DNA of 64,000 nt. Origin: Thermocrispum municipale DSM 44069. GTDB taxonomy: Bacteria > Actinomycetota > Actinomycetes > Mycobacteriales > Pseudonocardiaceae. The DNA is taken from NCBI RefSeq assembly GCF_000427825.1, contig NZ_KE386593.1, positions 155,246 through 219,245 on the forward strand, in the 5' to 3' direction. Shown piece by piece: positions 34,004 to 42,638 of this stretch. A program made the translations under genes and the position numbers. Each line of letters begins with the position of its first letter. Position 1 is the stretch's first letter. The notes under the pieces were generated by a model, which ran no database searches, was not told the DNA's origin, and saw only the letters and a list, made by a program, of their open reading frames with translations.

Positions 34004-34528
34004 TTACTTCGACTCGGGCTCCGTGGCCCCTTCGACCTCGCGGACTTCCTCACCCGAGGGGAGCTGTTCCGCCTCGGCGACGCCACGCACGGTGATCTTG
34101 CGCGGCTCCGGCTTCGGCTTGGCCACGTTGCGCACGCGCACCGTCAGCAAGCCGTCCCGGTACTCGGCGTCGACGTCGTCCGCGGTGATGTGCTTCGGCA
34201 GCGCGAATTCCCGACGGAACTCACCGGAACGGATCTCCCGCACCAGCACACCGTCGTCCTCCCTGGTCTCGTCGCTGCCGCGGCGGCCGCTGATGCGCAG
34301 CCGGTTCTCCACGACCTCGACGTCCAGGTTGTCGGCGCCCGGAACCTCGGCGGTCACCACGACGTCCGTGCCATCCCTACGCAGGTCGACGGCGGGCACG
34401 AAGCCGGTGGTCGGCGCGCGGTCGGGGCCGAACGCACGGCGCATCAACTCGTCGAAGTCGCTGTCGAACTGGCGGGCCAGGATGTTGAACGGGTCCCACG
34501 AAGAGCCTCGGCGAACAACCAGCGTCAT
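34004..34528 (-). CDS. Hsp20-family small heat-shock protein
   Basis: A 174-residue alpha-crystallin-domain chaperone. The N-terminus has WDPFNILARQFDSDFDELMRRAF. The crystallin domain runs about 50-145, with VVVTAEVPGADNLDVEVVENRLRI and the closing AEYRDGLLTVRVRNV (A-x-x-x-x-GLL-x-V). The C-terminal tail is acidic. It holds unfolding proteins during heat stress. The ATG at 34528 has AGGGAGG 11 bases upstream; an ATG 9 bases earlier would touch that site. A perfect CIRCE element is 44 bp upstream, so HrcA control is expected. Confidence 0.93.
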   Translation of the reverse strand: MTLVVRRGSSWDPFNILARQFDSDFDELMRRAFGPDRAPTTGFVPAVDLRRDGTDVVVTAEVPGADNLDVEVVENRLRISGRRGSDETREDDGVLVREIRSGEFRREFALPKHITADDVDAEYRDGLLTVRVRNVAKPKPEPRKITVRGVAEAEQLPSGEEVREVEGATEPESK

Positions 34529-34571
34529 CGTTGACATCCCTCCCTGTCGTGTCAAACGACCAGACTGAGGA

Positions 34572-34598
34572 TTAGCACTCAGCCTTCGTGAGTGCTAA
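34572..34598. promoter_or_regulatory. CIRCE element (HrcA operator)
   Basis: TTAGCACTC (34572-34580), nine bases, GAGTGCTAA (34590-34598): an exact match to the CIRCE consensus bound by the HrcA repressor. It sits between hsp20 (reverse) and the NTF2-like gene (forward) and is closest to hsp20. Confidence 0.95.
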
Positions 34599-34690
34599 CG
34601 CTGACAGGGTTCCGGATGTTCCCGCCGAACCGGTCGAAATTGTCGGTGGTTCGCGCGAACATATGGAGGAACGACGAAGAGGGGGTTGAT

Positions 34691-35044
34691 ATGCCAGACC
34701 TTGCCGAGCAGGCCGCCGTGAAGTACTTCGCCGGATGGCGGGCCAAGGACTTCGAGACCGTGCGCTCGGTGCTGGCCGACGAGGTCACGTTCCACGGGCC
34801 GCTGGCTCAGCTCGAAGGCGCCGATGCGTGCGTGGACGGGCTGCGCAAGATGTCGGAGATCGTCACCGACATCGAGATCCGCAAGCGGTTCGTGGACGGC
34901 GAGGACGTACTGACGTGGTTCAACTTGCACACGTCGGTGGCGCCGCCGATCCCGACCGCGAACTGGAGCACGGTTCGGGACGGGCGGATAGTCGCCATTC
35001 GGGTGGCGTTCGATCCGCGCCCGTTGTTCGGCCCGTCCGAGTGA
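34691..35044 (+). CDS. SnoaL/NTF2-like protein
   Basis: A 117-residue protein with the SnoaL/NTF2 cone fold: [30 protein letters not shown] at the start and a closing strand [16 protein letters not shown]. Members bind small molecules or act as isomerases and cyclases; the reaction here is unknown. GAGGGGG lies 5 bases before the ATG at 34691. It is divergent from hsp20 and about 90 bp from the CIRCE element, so it might be heat-responsive too, although no promoter was assigned. Confidence 0.78.
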   Translation: MPDLAEQAAVKYFAGWRAKDFETVRSVLADEVTFHGPLAQLEGADACVDGLRKMSEIVTDIEIRKRFVDGEDVLTWFNLHTSVAPPIPTANWSTVRDGRIVAIRVAFDPRPLFGPSE

Positions 35045-35225
35045 TCCTTATAGCACGATTCGCCCGGTCGACGTCACAGCCTCCCAGCTTGCCGGAACTG
35101 CGCAGGGCAACGGACACTGGTACCAGGTGCCATTTGTCACAGCACCTATCGATTCCGCCGCGCCAGCTGTTTTGATCGTGCCCAATGCAGTGACGGCAGG
35201 AGTCGGGGAGCCAAGGGAGGCTTCG

Positions 35226-36158
35226 ATGGCGAGGGTTCGTGAGCTGACCCCGTACGTCGAACTGGATCGCGAGCAGTGGCGCGAGCTACGTCGGTCGACC
35301 CCGCTGCCGTTGACCGCCGAAGAGCTGGCCAAGCTGCGCGGCCTCGGCGAGCAGGTGGATCTGCAAGAGGTCGCCGACGTGTACCTCCCGTTGTCTCGGC
35401 TGATCAACCTGCAGGTCGCGGCGCGGCAGCGACTGTACGAGGCCACCACCACGTTCCTGGGTGAGGACACCCGCGGCACCAAGGTGCCGTTCGTCATCGG
35501 GATCGCGGGCAGCGTCGCGGTCGGCAAGTCCACCACGGCGCGCATCCTGCACGCGCTGCTGGCCCGCTGGCCGGATCACCCGCGGGTCGACCTGGTCACC
35601 ACCGACGGCTTCCTGTACCCGCGGGCCGAGCTGATGCGCCGCGGCATCATGCACCGCAAGGGCTTCCCGGAGTCCTACGACCGCAGGGCGCTGCTGCGCT
35701 TCGTCACCGACGTCAAGTCGGGCGCGGAGGCGGTCAGCGCCCCGGTGTACTCGCACAAGGCGTACGACATCCTGCCCGGGGTCGAGCACGTCGTGCGACG
35801 GCCGGACATCCTCATCCTGGAGGGGCTGAACGTCCTGCAGCCCCACCCGCGGCTTGCGGTGTCCGACCTGTTCGACTTCTCGATCTACGTCGACGCGCAC
35901 ACCGAGGACATCAAGCGGTGGTACATCGAGCGGTTCCTCAAGCTGCGGGACACCGCGTTCGCCGACCCCGAGTCGCACTTCCACCACTTCGCCGGGCTGT
36001 CCGACGAGGACGCCAGGGCGGAGGGTGAGCACCTCTGGACGACGATCAACGAGCCGAACCTGCTGCAGAACATCTTGCCCACGCGGGCCCGCGCGACGCT
36101 GGTGCTGCGCAAGGACAGCGACCACTCGATCACACGGGTGCGCCTGCGCAAGCTGTGA
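35226..36158 (+). CDS. coaA: Type I pantothenate kinase
   Basis: A 310-residue CoaA that phosphorylates pantothenate with ATP, the first step of coenzyme A synthesis. The P-loop is GSVAVGKS at 95-102. [30 protein letters not shown] contains the catalytic Asp and substrate residues; [12 protein letters not shown] and the lid [19 protein letters not shown] follow. GGGAGG lies 5 bases before the ATG. The gene stands alone after the SnoaL-like gene. Confidence 0.96.
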   Translation: MARVRELTPYVELDREQWRELRRSTPLPLTAEELAKLRGLGEQVDLQEVADVYLPLSRLINLQVAARQRLYEATTTFLGEDTRGTKVPFVIGIAGSVAVGKSTTARILHALLARWPDHPRVDLVTTDGFLYPRAELMRRGIMHRKGFPESYDRRALLRFVTDVKSGAEAVSAPVYSHKAYDILPGVEHVVRRPDILILEGLNVLQPHPRLAVSDLFDFSIYVDAHTEDIKRWYIERFLKLRDTAFADPESHFHHFAGLSDEDARAEGEHLWTTINEPNLLQNILPTRARATLVLRKDSDHSITRVRLRKL

Positions 36159-36700
36159 ACGAGCGGCCGCGCCGGTAGGCCGCGGACGACGTGCGTCGCG
36201 CTGTACCAGAGACGCGGAGGTTCAGGGCCCAGGTCCGCGCGCGTCGATCACCACCGCCCGAGCGCGCGTCGCAGCCTGCAAGCCCACGCCCGCCCACCCA
36301 CCACCGAACCCACCCAGCGCAGCCGCAGCGCGCGCACTCTGCCTGGGTAAGAGCAGCCCGCGAGCCCACGCCACCCACCACTGGACCCGACGGCGGGCGT
36401 CGCTACACCGTCCGCGCCCGGCCCGCGGGCGTCGCTACACCGTCCGCGCCCAACCGCCGGGCCCGGCCCGCGAGCGCCGTGCGTTTCCGGCCGGCCCGTG
36501 ACCTGCGCCGGCAGCCCTCGAGCCAGCACCAACCGCGCATCCGGCCGTCGTTGCCAGGTCGGCGGACCCTCACATGGGCGCATTTCCCGGCGCGAGCGGG
36601 CGAATTGCCCCGAACACCATCCCTTTGGCCTATATCCCAGGCACCGTTGTCGACCGACCCTGAAAACAAGCGAAATGTCACGCTGACCTGGAGGTCGTCG
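36159..36700 (+). other. Intergenic region after coaA, no gene seen
   Basis: A 542-bp GC-rich stretch without a convincing gene. It holds a 27-bp perfect direct repeat (36393-36419 and 36425-36451, period 32, beginning GCGGGCGTCGCTACACCG) and degenerate CCCACGCC/CACCCACCAC copies near 36285-36385. The last 100 bp turn AT-richer (GAAAACAAGCGAAATGTCA) and probably carry the promoter of the small membrane protein gene. Confidence 0.7.
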
Positions 36701-36832
36701 ATGTTCGCCACCATCGCGACGTGGACCGTGGCCGCGCTCGGTATGGCGGTTCTGCTGGTGATGGCCTTCGGAGCGCTCGCGATCGATTTCGACACTCCGC
36801 CGATGCGTCGCCGCCGCAAGCCCGCCGAATGA
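36701..36832 (+). CDS. Single-pass membrane miniprotein, 43 residues
   Basis: A small protein: MFATIATWTVAALGMAVLLV..., with one membrane helix at about 6-28, then an acidic/Pro turn DFDTPP and a basic end RRRRK, so the C-terminus is likely cytoplasmic. GGAGG lies 7 bases before the ATG. This strong ribosome site and the AT-richer leader are the main reasons for calling it. Function unknown. Confidence 0.6.
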   Translation: MFATIATWTVAALGMAVLLVMAFGALAIDFDTPPMRRRRKPAE

Positions 36833-37022
36833 CGCGCGGTCCGTGCGCGCCGCCACGGCGAAAGTGGGTAACCCCATGCGCAGTGATAGGTCTAGGCCAT
36901 GATCAACGGTCGACCCCCGTGGAAAACCTGAGGGCAACCTGTGAAGTATGCACAGTCGGGCATCTTTCCCGCTCGACGTACGTTCATCGGTTGAGAGCAC
37001 CCCTCGAGAAAGAGGACGCAAG

Positions 37023-37520
37023 ATGACCACCGCATTCGTTCAGAACCCGTCGCCGGGGAACATGCCGTCCCCGCCGCGCGGCTGGCCGATCGGGTCGTAC
37101 GAGACGTACGAGGAAGCCCAGCGCGCCGTCGACTATCTGGCGGACAAGGATTTCCCGGTGGCCGACGTGACGATCGTCGGGGTGGAGCCGATGCTCGTCG
37201 AGCGGGTGGCCGCCCGCCTGACCTGGGGTGGCGTGCTCGGTCGTGGCGCCGCGTCCGGCGCGTGGTTCGGCCTGTTCGTGGGATTGTTGTTGGCAATCTT
37301 CTCGCCGGGTGCGGGATTCGGTCCGATCCTGATCGGTCTGCTGTCCGGTATCGCTTTCGGGATGGTGTTCGCCGCCGTCGGTTACGCGTCGACCCGCGGC
37401 CAGCGCGACTTCATCTCCACCAGCCAACTGGTCGCACAGCGTTACGACGTACTGAGCCTGCCGCGCAACGCCGAACGGGGTCGGGAGCTGCTCGCCGAGC
37501 TGGCCGCTAAACAGTTCTGA
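37023..37520 (+). CDS. General stress protein-like membrane protein
   Basis: A 165-residue protein. The N-terminal domain WPIGSYETYEEAQRAVDYLADKDFPVADVTIVG (20-52) is the general-stress 17M-type fold; two hydrophobic, Gly-rich helices (about 78-98 and 103-124) follow, then a tail TSQLVAQRYDVL. AGAGGA precedes the ATG by 7 bases. Homologues in actinobacteria are common and of unknown function. A hairpin terminator lies 19 bp after the stop. Confidence 0.83.
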   Translation: MTTAFVQNPSPGNMPSPPRGWPIGSYETYEEAQRAVDYLADKDFPVADVTIVGVEPMLVERVAARLTWGGVLGRGAASGAWFGLFVGLLLAIFSPGAGFGPILIGLLSGIAFGMVFAAVGYASTRGQRDFISTSQLVAQRYDVLSLPRNAERGRELLAELAAKQF

Positions 37521-37538
37521 TCGGCTCGCGACCCGCAA

Positions 37539-37569
37539 CGGTTTCGCCCGGTGCTCGGCTCCGAAACCG
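37539..37569 (+). terminator. Hairpin after general stress protein gene
   Basis: CGGTTTCG (37539-37546) pairs with CGAAACCG (37562-37569) over a 15-base loop that itself contains CCG/CGG. Confidence 0.6.
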
Positions 37570-37728
37570 ATCGATCCGCGCCCTGCACCAACTCCGACCG
37601 CTCCGCGAACGCGGCACTGGCGTCGACTGACACGACGGTCCATGCTCTGACCGGTGCTCGGCCGCACGCCCATCCTGATCGGGCAAGCGCCGGGACGCGT
37701 TCCAGGCAAGCGCCTGGTGTCGTCGCGT

Positions 37729-38037
37729 TCACCCGCGGAATTCGGACCAGCCGAGCACGTCGTCAACCACTTCGTCGAGCGCACCGTCGACCCGCCTCAC
37801 CAGCTTTTCGGTTTGCGGTCGGCGCTGCGTCGGGTGCGCTTCGTATCGCATGCCGTGCGCCCGGTCGTGCCCTTCGATCAGGATCACGTCGATCCACTCC
37901 CCAACCGCCCGCTCTGCCAGCACACTGTCGGGCTCCGCACTGTGCTGCGCAACCGTCGTCCTGAACGTCCAGCCGAGCGTCACCAGCTGTTCCAGCGCGG
38001 CGAGCGCGGCCTGCCACTCGGGGTCTTCCTGCGTCAC
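37729..38037 (-). CDS. Small protein of unknown function
   Basis: A 102-residue acidic protein, VTQEDPEWQAALAALEQLVTLGWTFR..., with a helical N-terminus and WIDVILIEGHDRAHGMRYEAHPTQ in the middle. Codon use and composition look coding. A GTG at 38037 is preferred since the 15 codons upstream are Arg-rich and unlike the rest; the ribosome site is weak. No family recognised. Confidence 0.55.
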   Translation of the reverse strand: MTQEDPEWQAALAALEQLVTLGWTFRTTVAQHSAEPDSVLAERAVGEWIDVILIEGHDRAHGMRYEAHPTQRRPQTEKLVRRVDGALDEVVDDVLGWSEFRG

Positions 38038-38361
38038 CTGCTCAGCTTGACGTGGCCGAGACCGCGCTGCGTACGTCCGCATGCCGAAGCTACGTCGAAC
38101 TAGCGCCGAAAACGTCGGCCGTCACCGCTACCGTGGGCACGTCTGAAGTCGCGTGCACTACGCGCACGCGCGCAAGGAAGCCCTGTAGGGCCCGTCGCCG
38201 GGCAGACCGAACTCCTGCCGACCTCTTGCCGAACTAGCGCCGAACTTGCCGGTGCGTCGTCTCGTTCACCGCCGATGACCGCCGCGACCTGGTGCTTTAC
38301 TTCGGCTCAGCACGCAACGTCATCGAACGACTACTGGCTGGACAGGACTGGCGAGGGGGTT
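38038..38361 (+). other. Intergenic region with 15-bp direct repeat
   Basis: A 324-bp gap between a reverse gene and the HTH-SUMF1 gene. CGAACTAGCGCCGAA occurs twice (38096-38110 and 38230-38244), 134 bp apart, which could be paired regulator sites. Nothing else is recognised. Confidence 0.5.
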
Positions 38362-39252
38362 ATGAGAACGGTTCGACACTGGACCGGACGGGAAGTCCGC
38401 GCATTGCGCGCGGCCAGGCGGATGAGCATTCGCGAGTTCGCCGCGCATCTGGGGGTCAGCGACCGGATGGTGTCCAAATGGGAGGCGGCCGGGGAGCAGA
38501 TCAGCCCACGCCCGGTCAACCAGGCGGCGCTGGACACGTCGCTGCGGCGCTCGTCGCCCGAGGTGCGGGAGCGGTTCGCGGAGTTCCTGTCCACGCCACC
38601 GCTGCTGGACGGTGCCGCCGAAGCGGAGAGCCCGATCATCCGGCATCCCGTGGACGGCAAGCGCATGGCGCTGGTGCCAGGCGGCCCGTTCCGGGAAGGG
38701 CTCACCTCCGAGCCCGCGTGGCTGCCCGCGTTCTACATCGACATCCACCCGACCACCAACGCCGAGTACGGCCGCTTCGTGGCGGCCACCGGCCATCGAC
38801 CACCCGCCCATTGGACCGACGAGGGCTGCCCGCCGGAGCGCGCCAGCCACCCGGTGGTGCTGGTGAGCTGGCACGACGCGCAGGCGTACGCGGAGTGGGC
38901 CGGCAAGTCGCTGCCGACCGGTGAGCAGTGGGAGAAGGCAGCACGCGGGCAGTTCGGTGATCAGTTCCCGTGGGGCGACCAACCGCTGCCGGACCGGTGC
39001 AACGTCTGGGAGACCGGCATCGGCGGCACGGCACCGGTCGGCCGGTACATCCGAGGTGCGTCGCCGTACGGGGTGTACGACATGTGCGGCAACGTGTGGG
39101 AGTGGTGCGCCACCGAGCGGGTGCCGGGCCGCTACGAGCGCCGGGGCGGATCGTTCGCGACGCCGCTGAGCCAGTGCCTGCCTGCGTTGAGTGCGGATGG
39201 TCCCGCCGGGCTGCGCGCCGATAACACCGGGTTCCGGTGCGTGATGGGTTAG
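38362..39252 (+). CDS. HTH-SUMF1 fusion (formylglycine-generating enzyme-like, probably not an FGE)
   Basis: A 296-residue fusion. Residues 7-60 are an XRE-like helix-turn-helix (VRALRAARRMSIREFAAHLGVSDRMVSKWEAAG). Residues about 93-296 are a SUMF1/FGE-sulfatase fold: VPGGPFREG, YIDIHPTTNAEYGRFV, HPVVLVSWHDAQAYAEW, LPTGEQWEKAARG, GVYDMCGNVWEWC and NTGFRCVMG. In FGE the active site is C-H-x-S-x-C; here it reads ATPLSQC, so the first Cys is Thr267 and only Cys272 remains. A sensor or ligand-binding regulator is more likely than a Cys oxidase. GAGGGGG precedes the ATG by 3 bases. Confidence 0.85.
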   Translation: MRTVRHWTGREVRALRAARRMSIREFAAHLGVSDRMVSKWEAAGEQISPRPVNQAALDTSLRRSSPEVRERFAEFLSTPPLLDGAAEAESPIIRHPVDGKRMALVPGGPFREGLTSEPAWLPAFYIDIHPTTNAEYGRFVAATGHRPPAHWTDEGCPPERASHPVVLVSWHDAQAYAEWAGKSLPTGEQWEKAARGQFGDQFPWGDQPLPDRCNVWETGIGGTAPVGRYIRGASPYGVYDMCGNVWEWCATERVPGRYERRGGSFATPLSQCLPALSADGPAGLRADNTGFRCVMG

Positions 39253-39276
39253 GGGCGAAAACGGGTGGCAGCGCCC

Positions 39277-39370
39277 GTCCGATGCGGGCAGGTGCACCTG
39301 TCCGATACGGGCGGGAGCGCCGGTCCGATACGGACGGGAGCGCCCGGTCCGATGCGGCCGAGCGCCCTCG
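39277..39370 (+). repeat. 23-24-bp tandem repeat, four copies
   Basis: GTCCGATRCGG occurs at 39277, 39300, 39323 and 39347 (steps of 23, 23 and 24 bp) with similar flanks (GGGCGGGAGCGCC). The array fills the gap between the HTH-SUMF1 and DUF2461 genes, which are convergent. Confidence 0.75.
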
Positions 39371-39382
39371 CCACCGGCGTGA

Positions 39383-40051
39383 CTACCGGCGGCGCACCTT
39401 CTCGGTGGTCCCGACGTGATCGAGCGCCCACTCGTTGAGCCCACGCAGCTCCTGCCAAGCCGTACGCACACGGGTCAGCGTCGTCCGCTCGTGCAGGGCG
39501 TCGTCCGGCTCGAAGGTCTTGCCGACCCACAGCGTCTTGTGCCGCAGCAGGTCGATTCGCGGATGGTCCTCGTCGAACCCACGCGGCTTGGTCTTCAACT
39601 GCTCGCCGCGCAACTCCCAGCCGCTGGAGACCAGCTTGTCCAGAATCGCCACCAGGGCTGGCCCGTGGTTGTCGTCGGCGACCGACTGGCGGAAACGCGC
39701 CAACTGGTCGGATTCCAGGTGGTACATGCCACCGCCGACCCGCAGCCCACGTGGTGAGAGCTCGACGTAGTAGGCACCCGCGCCGCGACCGGGTTCGATC
39801 ACCGCGCCGCAATGCGTCTTGTACGGCGTCTTGTCGCGCGAGAACCGCACGTCCCGGTAAGGCCGGAAGACTTTCGCGGAGCCGAAACCGGGGGCGAACT
39901 CGGGCTCGAGCTCGGCAAGCAGCGCTTCCATCGGCGCGCGCACGTCCCGCCGGTAGATCTCGACGTTGTCCTCCCAGTACGCCCTGGAATTGTCCGCGAC
40001 CAGGCCGTCGTAGAAGTCGATAGCGTGTTCGCCAAATCCGGTGAAGGTCAC
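39383..40051 (-). CDS. DUF2461 (TIGR02453-family) protein
   Basis: A 222-residue cytoplasmic protein with the family's order of motifs: FTGFGEHAIDFYDGLVADNSRAYWEDN at the N-terminus, KVFRPYRDVRFSRDKTPYKTHCGAVI in the middle, then GGGMYHLESDQLARFRQSV. The function of the family is unknown. The GTG at 40051 is preceded by TACGCT 6 bases upstream and no ribosome site, so it is probably leaderless. Confidence 0.87.
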   Translation of the reverse strand: MTFTGFGEHAIDFYDGLVADNSRAYWEDNVEIYRRDVRAPMEALLAELEPEFAPGFGSAKVFRPYRDVRFSRDKTPYKTHCGAVIEPGRGAGAYYVELSPRGLRVGGGMYHLESDQLARFRQSVADDNHGPALVAILDKLVSSGWELRGEQLKTKPRGFDEDHPRIDLLRHKTLWVGKTFEPDDALHERTTLTRVRTAWQELRGLNEWALDHVGTTEKVRRR

Positions 40052-40153
40052 AGCCCCAGCGTAGAAGCGAACCGACGCAAGCAGAACGGGGCGACCCACC
40101 CGGCTACTGCCGCGCCGTCGACCTCGGACGAACGCCGGCGAGCACCGGCGCGC

Positions 40154-40705
40154 CTATCCGCCCATGCGCTCGAGCAGTTCGTCGAGATCGGCCCGCTGGA
40201 AAGGACCGGCGATCGCCAGCGTTCTGCCGGTGACGGGTTGCTGCACGGCCGGAGCCACCAGCAGCTCCCGCTCACCGAACACGACGGCGACGCGGTTGCG
40301 CAGATCCTGCTCCTGCGCTGCGCGAGCAGTCAGCTGCCGGAACTCCGCCGCGTCGTCGGCCGTCAGCCTCAGCTGGAGCTGCCACTGCCCGTTCACCTGC
40401 ACCGTACGAGCCCTGTCCACGGTGTCGACCACGAAAGCCGCGGGTTTCAGCACCAGACAGCTCCCGCCCTCCTTGTCCTCGACGGCCAGCTTGTCCGCGG
40501 GGTCGCACGCGCCGTGCTGCACCTCGCGCACCTCGTGGAACGACAGTGGTTCGGCCAGCGGGCCGCCGCCCCACTGGTCCCCGGTGCTCGGCGCCTTGCC
40601 CATGTCCGGGATCGGCAACTGCGGGATCTCCGGCACGTCTGCCTCATCGTCGGAGCAGGCAGTCAAAGCAAGCAACGCCGTCAACAACACCAGCAACCCG
40701 CGCAT
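40154..40705 (-). CDS. Lipoprotein with SecDF P1-head-like domain
   Basis: A 183-residue lipoprotein. MRGLLVLLTALLALTAC is a signal sequence with lipobox LTAC, Cys17 lipidated. From about residue 95 the sequence (NGQWQLQLRLTADDAAEFRQLTARA...RVAVVFGERELLVAPAVQQPVTGRTLAIAGPFQRADLDEL) has the pattern of the SecD P1 head subdomain, which moves during post-translocation protein release. Here it is detached from SecD, so a binding or regulatory role outside the membrane is inferred. The ATG at 40705 is fixed by the lipobox. It is monocistronic. Confidence 0.78.
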   Translation of the reverse strand: MRGLLVLLTALLALTACSDDEADVPEIPQLPIPDMGKAPSTGDQWGGGPLAEPLSFHEVREVQHGACDPADKLAVEDKEGGSCLVLKPAAFVVDTVDRARTVQVNGQWQLQLRLTADDAAEFRQLTARAAQEQDLRNRVAVVFGERELLVAPAVQQPVTGRTLAIAGPFQRADLDELLERMGG

Positions 40706-40941
40706 GACGCGAGCTTGGCACAACCCGATCCTCGTTGGATATTCGTTGTCCGATATCGACCGCGAACCGACCAACAAGCCCGGGACTGAGCAAACAGAGC
40801 CTTTCGACCCTTGCAGTCTCGTGAGAATCACGCAGCATCAGCAGCACGCGGTGACTCCGCTGATGTCCCCCACGGAGGTCTTGTGAATTTGGGCCCGCCA
40901 CCGACGTTTCGTACCCAGCACACCCCCTTGGCCGACCCCCG

Positions 40942-41661
40942 GTGATCGACGACCGTACGGCTCGAATCTGGACTGCGATACGAGCACAAGCCGCGCACGA
41001 CGCACGCCCGCCCTCGCTCGGTGACGTCTGCGCTGTCTGCGCCGCAGAGCTTGACGCCTCGGTCGGCCTGCTCATGACCGACGGCGAGGGCGGCCTGGTC
41101 CAACCGGTCGAAGCTTCCGACGACATCGCCGCCGACCTCGACGAGCGTCAAGTCACGTTGGGCGAGGGCCCGGCGAGCGATGTGATCGCGGGTCATCAGG
41201 CGGTGCGCATCCCGGATCTGGCCACCGCCGGGCCCGCGCAACGATGGCCGATGTTCGCCAGCTACGCGCAGGGTGGCAGCGTGCGCGCGTGCTTCGCCAT
41301 CCCGCTACGAGCAGGCGTGGTCGAGCTAGGCGTGCTGACCGTTTATCGCACTCGCCCCGGCTACCTCAGCTCGGCTGAACTCCTTGACGCATTCGCCTAT
41401 GCCGACGCCGCGCTCGCCCTCGCGTTGGAGCGCTACATCGAGCTACCGCTGCACCGGTTGAAGTCGCTGGACGAGCTGTTCGCACCACCCCGCTCGGTCA
41501 TCCACCAAGCGAGCGGAATGGTCAGCGTCCAGCTCGGTGTCAGCTTGGCCGCCGCGCTCGCTCGGCTGCGCGCTTACGCCTACGCGAACGATCATTCGCT
41601 GGCGGACGTCGCCAAAGACGTCGTTGCGCGTCGCCTCCGCTTCGACAACGGCCGCTCGTGA
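40942..41661 (+). CDS. GAF-ANTAR RNA-binding regulator
   Basis: A 239-residue two-domain protein. The GAF domain (about 20-160) contains LGEGPASDVIAGHQAVRIPDL and CFAIPLRAGVVELGVLTVYR, a pocket for a small molecule or cofactor. The ANTAR domain (about 185-235) has IHQASGMVSVQLGVSLAAALARLRAYAYANDHSLADVAKDVV, which binds paired RNA hairpins and causes antitermination. The ligand and target are unknown. The GTG at 40942 is the start; the next gene begins 38 bp after the stop. Actinobacteria have many such regulators. Confidence 0.88.
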   Translation: MIDDRTARIWTAIRAQAAHDARPPSLGDVCAVCAAELDASVGLLMTDGEGGLVQPVEASDDIAADLDERQVTLGEGPASDVIAGHQAVRIPDLATAGPAQRWPMFASYAQGGSVRACFAIPLRAGVVELGVLTVYRTRPGYLSSAELLDAFAYADAALALALERYIELPLHRLKSLDELFAPPRSVIHQASGMVSVQLGVSLAAALARLRAYAYANDHSLADVAKDVVARRLRFDNGRS

Positions 41662-41698
41662 CGTCGCCGACCAGCGCCATCCGCGAGAGACTGATGAC

Positions 41699-42517
41699 AT
41701 GGACTTCGATGCGGTGGCCGACGAGCTGTACGCCGGGCCGCGCGACGACTTCATCCCCACCAGGAATCAGCGGGTCGCCGAGGCCAAGAAGGCCGGCGAC
41801 AAGGAGTTGGCTCAACGCATCGGAGCCTTGCGCAAGCCGTCGCTGGCCGCCTCGCTGGTCAACCAGCTCGCTCACGACCATCCGGACGAGCTGCGCAAGC
41901 TGATCGAGCTGGGCGACGAGATGCGCGCGGCGCACGCCGACCTGGACGGCACGAAGCTGCGGGAGTTGTCCCACCGCAAGCGGACCGAGGTGGAGAAGGT
42001 GACCGAGCGGGTGTGCAGCCTCGGCTCGGATCCGACCCAGGCCGTTATGGATCAGGTCAGCGACACGCTGGAGGCGGCGATCGCCAATCCGGACGCCGCT
42101 GCCGAGGTCGTCGCCGGACGGCTCGAAGCCGCGCTGGCGCCGTCCGGCTTCGACCAATGGATGATCGCGTCGGTCGACACTCACCGGCGGTCCGAGCCGA
42201 AGAAGCCGGGCAACGACGACGAGAAGCCGGCGGACCCGAAACAGCGCGAGAAGCAGGAAAAGATCGCCGCGGCCCGCGACCGGCTCTCCACCGCGCAGGA
42301 CGAGCAGTCCAAGGCCGAGGACGCCCTGGCCAAGGCCAACGATGCGGCCACGGAAGCCGAGCAGCAGGTGGAGGACCTCAAGGCCCAGCTCGCCGAAGCC
42401 GAGCGCGACCTACGCAAGACGCGCGACGCGGCCAGGGAGGCCCAGCGCGAGTACGACGCCGCGGTCCGCGCCGTCAAGGACGCCGAGAAGGCGCTCAACC
42501 GGCTCGAGCCGTCCTGA
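41699..42517 (+). CDS. Coiled-coil protein of unknown function
   Basis: A 272-residue acidic/basic helical protein. The N-terminus is MDFDAVADELYAGPRDDFIPTRNQRVAEAKKAG, then LAASLVNQLAHDHPDELRKLIELGDEMR. Residues about 175-270 are a long Ala/Glu/Lys/Arg coiled coil. Actinobacterial homologues are common and uncharacterised. GAGAG lies before the ATG. It follows the GAF-ANTAR gene by 38 bp and may share its transcript. Confidence 0.75.
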   Translation: MDFDAVADELYAGPRDDFIPTRNQRVAEAKKAGDKELAQRIGALRKPSLAASLVNQLAHDHPDELRKLIELGDEMRAAHADLDGTKLRELSHRKRTEVEKVTERVCSLGSDPTQAVMDQVSDTLEAAIANPDAAAEVVAGRLEAALAPSGFDQWMIASVDTHRRSEPKKPGNDDEKPADPKQREKQEKIAAARDRLSTAQDEQSKAEDALAKANDAATEAEQQVEDLKAQLAEAERDLRKTRDAAREAQREYDAAVRAVKDAEKALNRLEPS

Positions 42518-42638
42518 CCGGCGCCGGATGGTGTGCCGACGACGTTCCGGCTGCCCGGGCCGCTTGCCCTTCCTCATGCCCACCGCGGCGCTCCGCTGCA
42601 GAGATGTCGAACTGCCACTCCCGCACTCGCCGCCGACG

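Noticed and set aside
36191..36700. Extended reading frame upstream of the 43-residue membrane protein
   Set aside because: The upstream part is Arg/Pro/Ala-rich, contains direct repeats and has no start signal; the GGAGG site supports the short form.
38362..39252. Functional formylglycine-generating enzyme
   Set aside because: The first active-site cysteine is replaced by threonine and no sulfatase gene is close.
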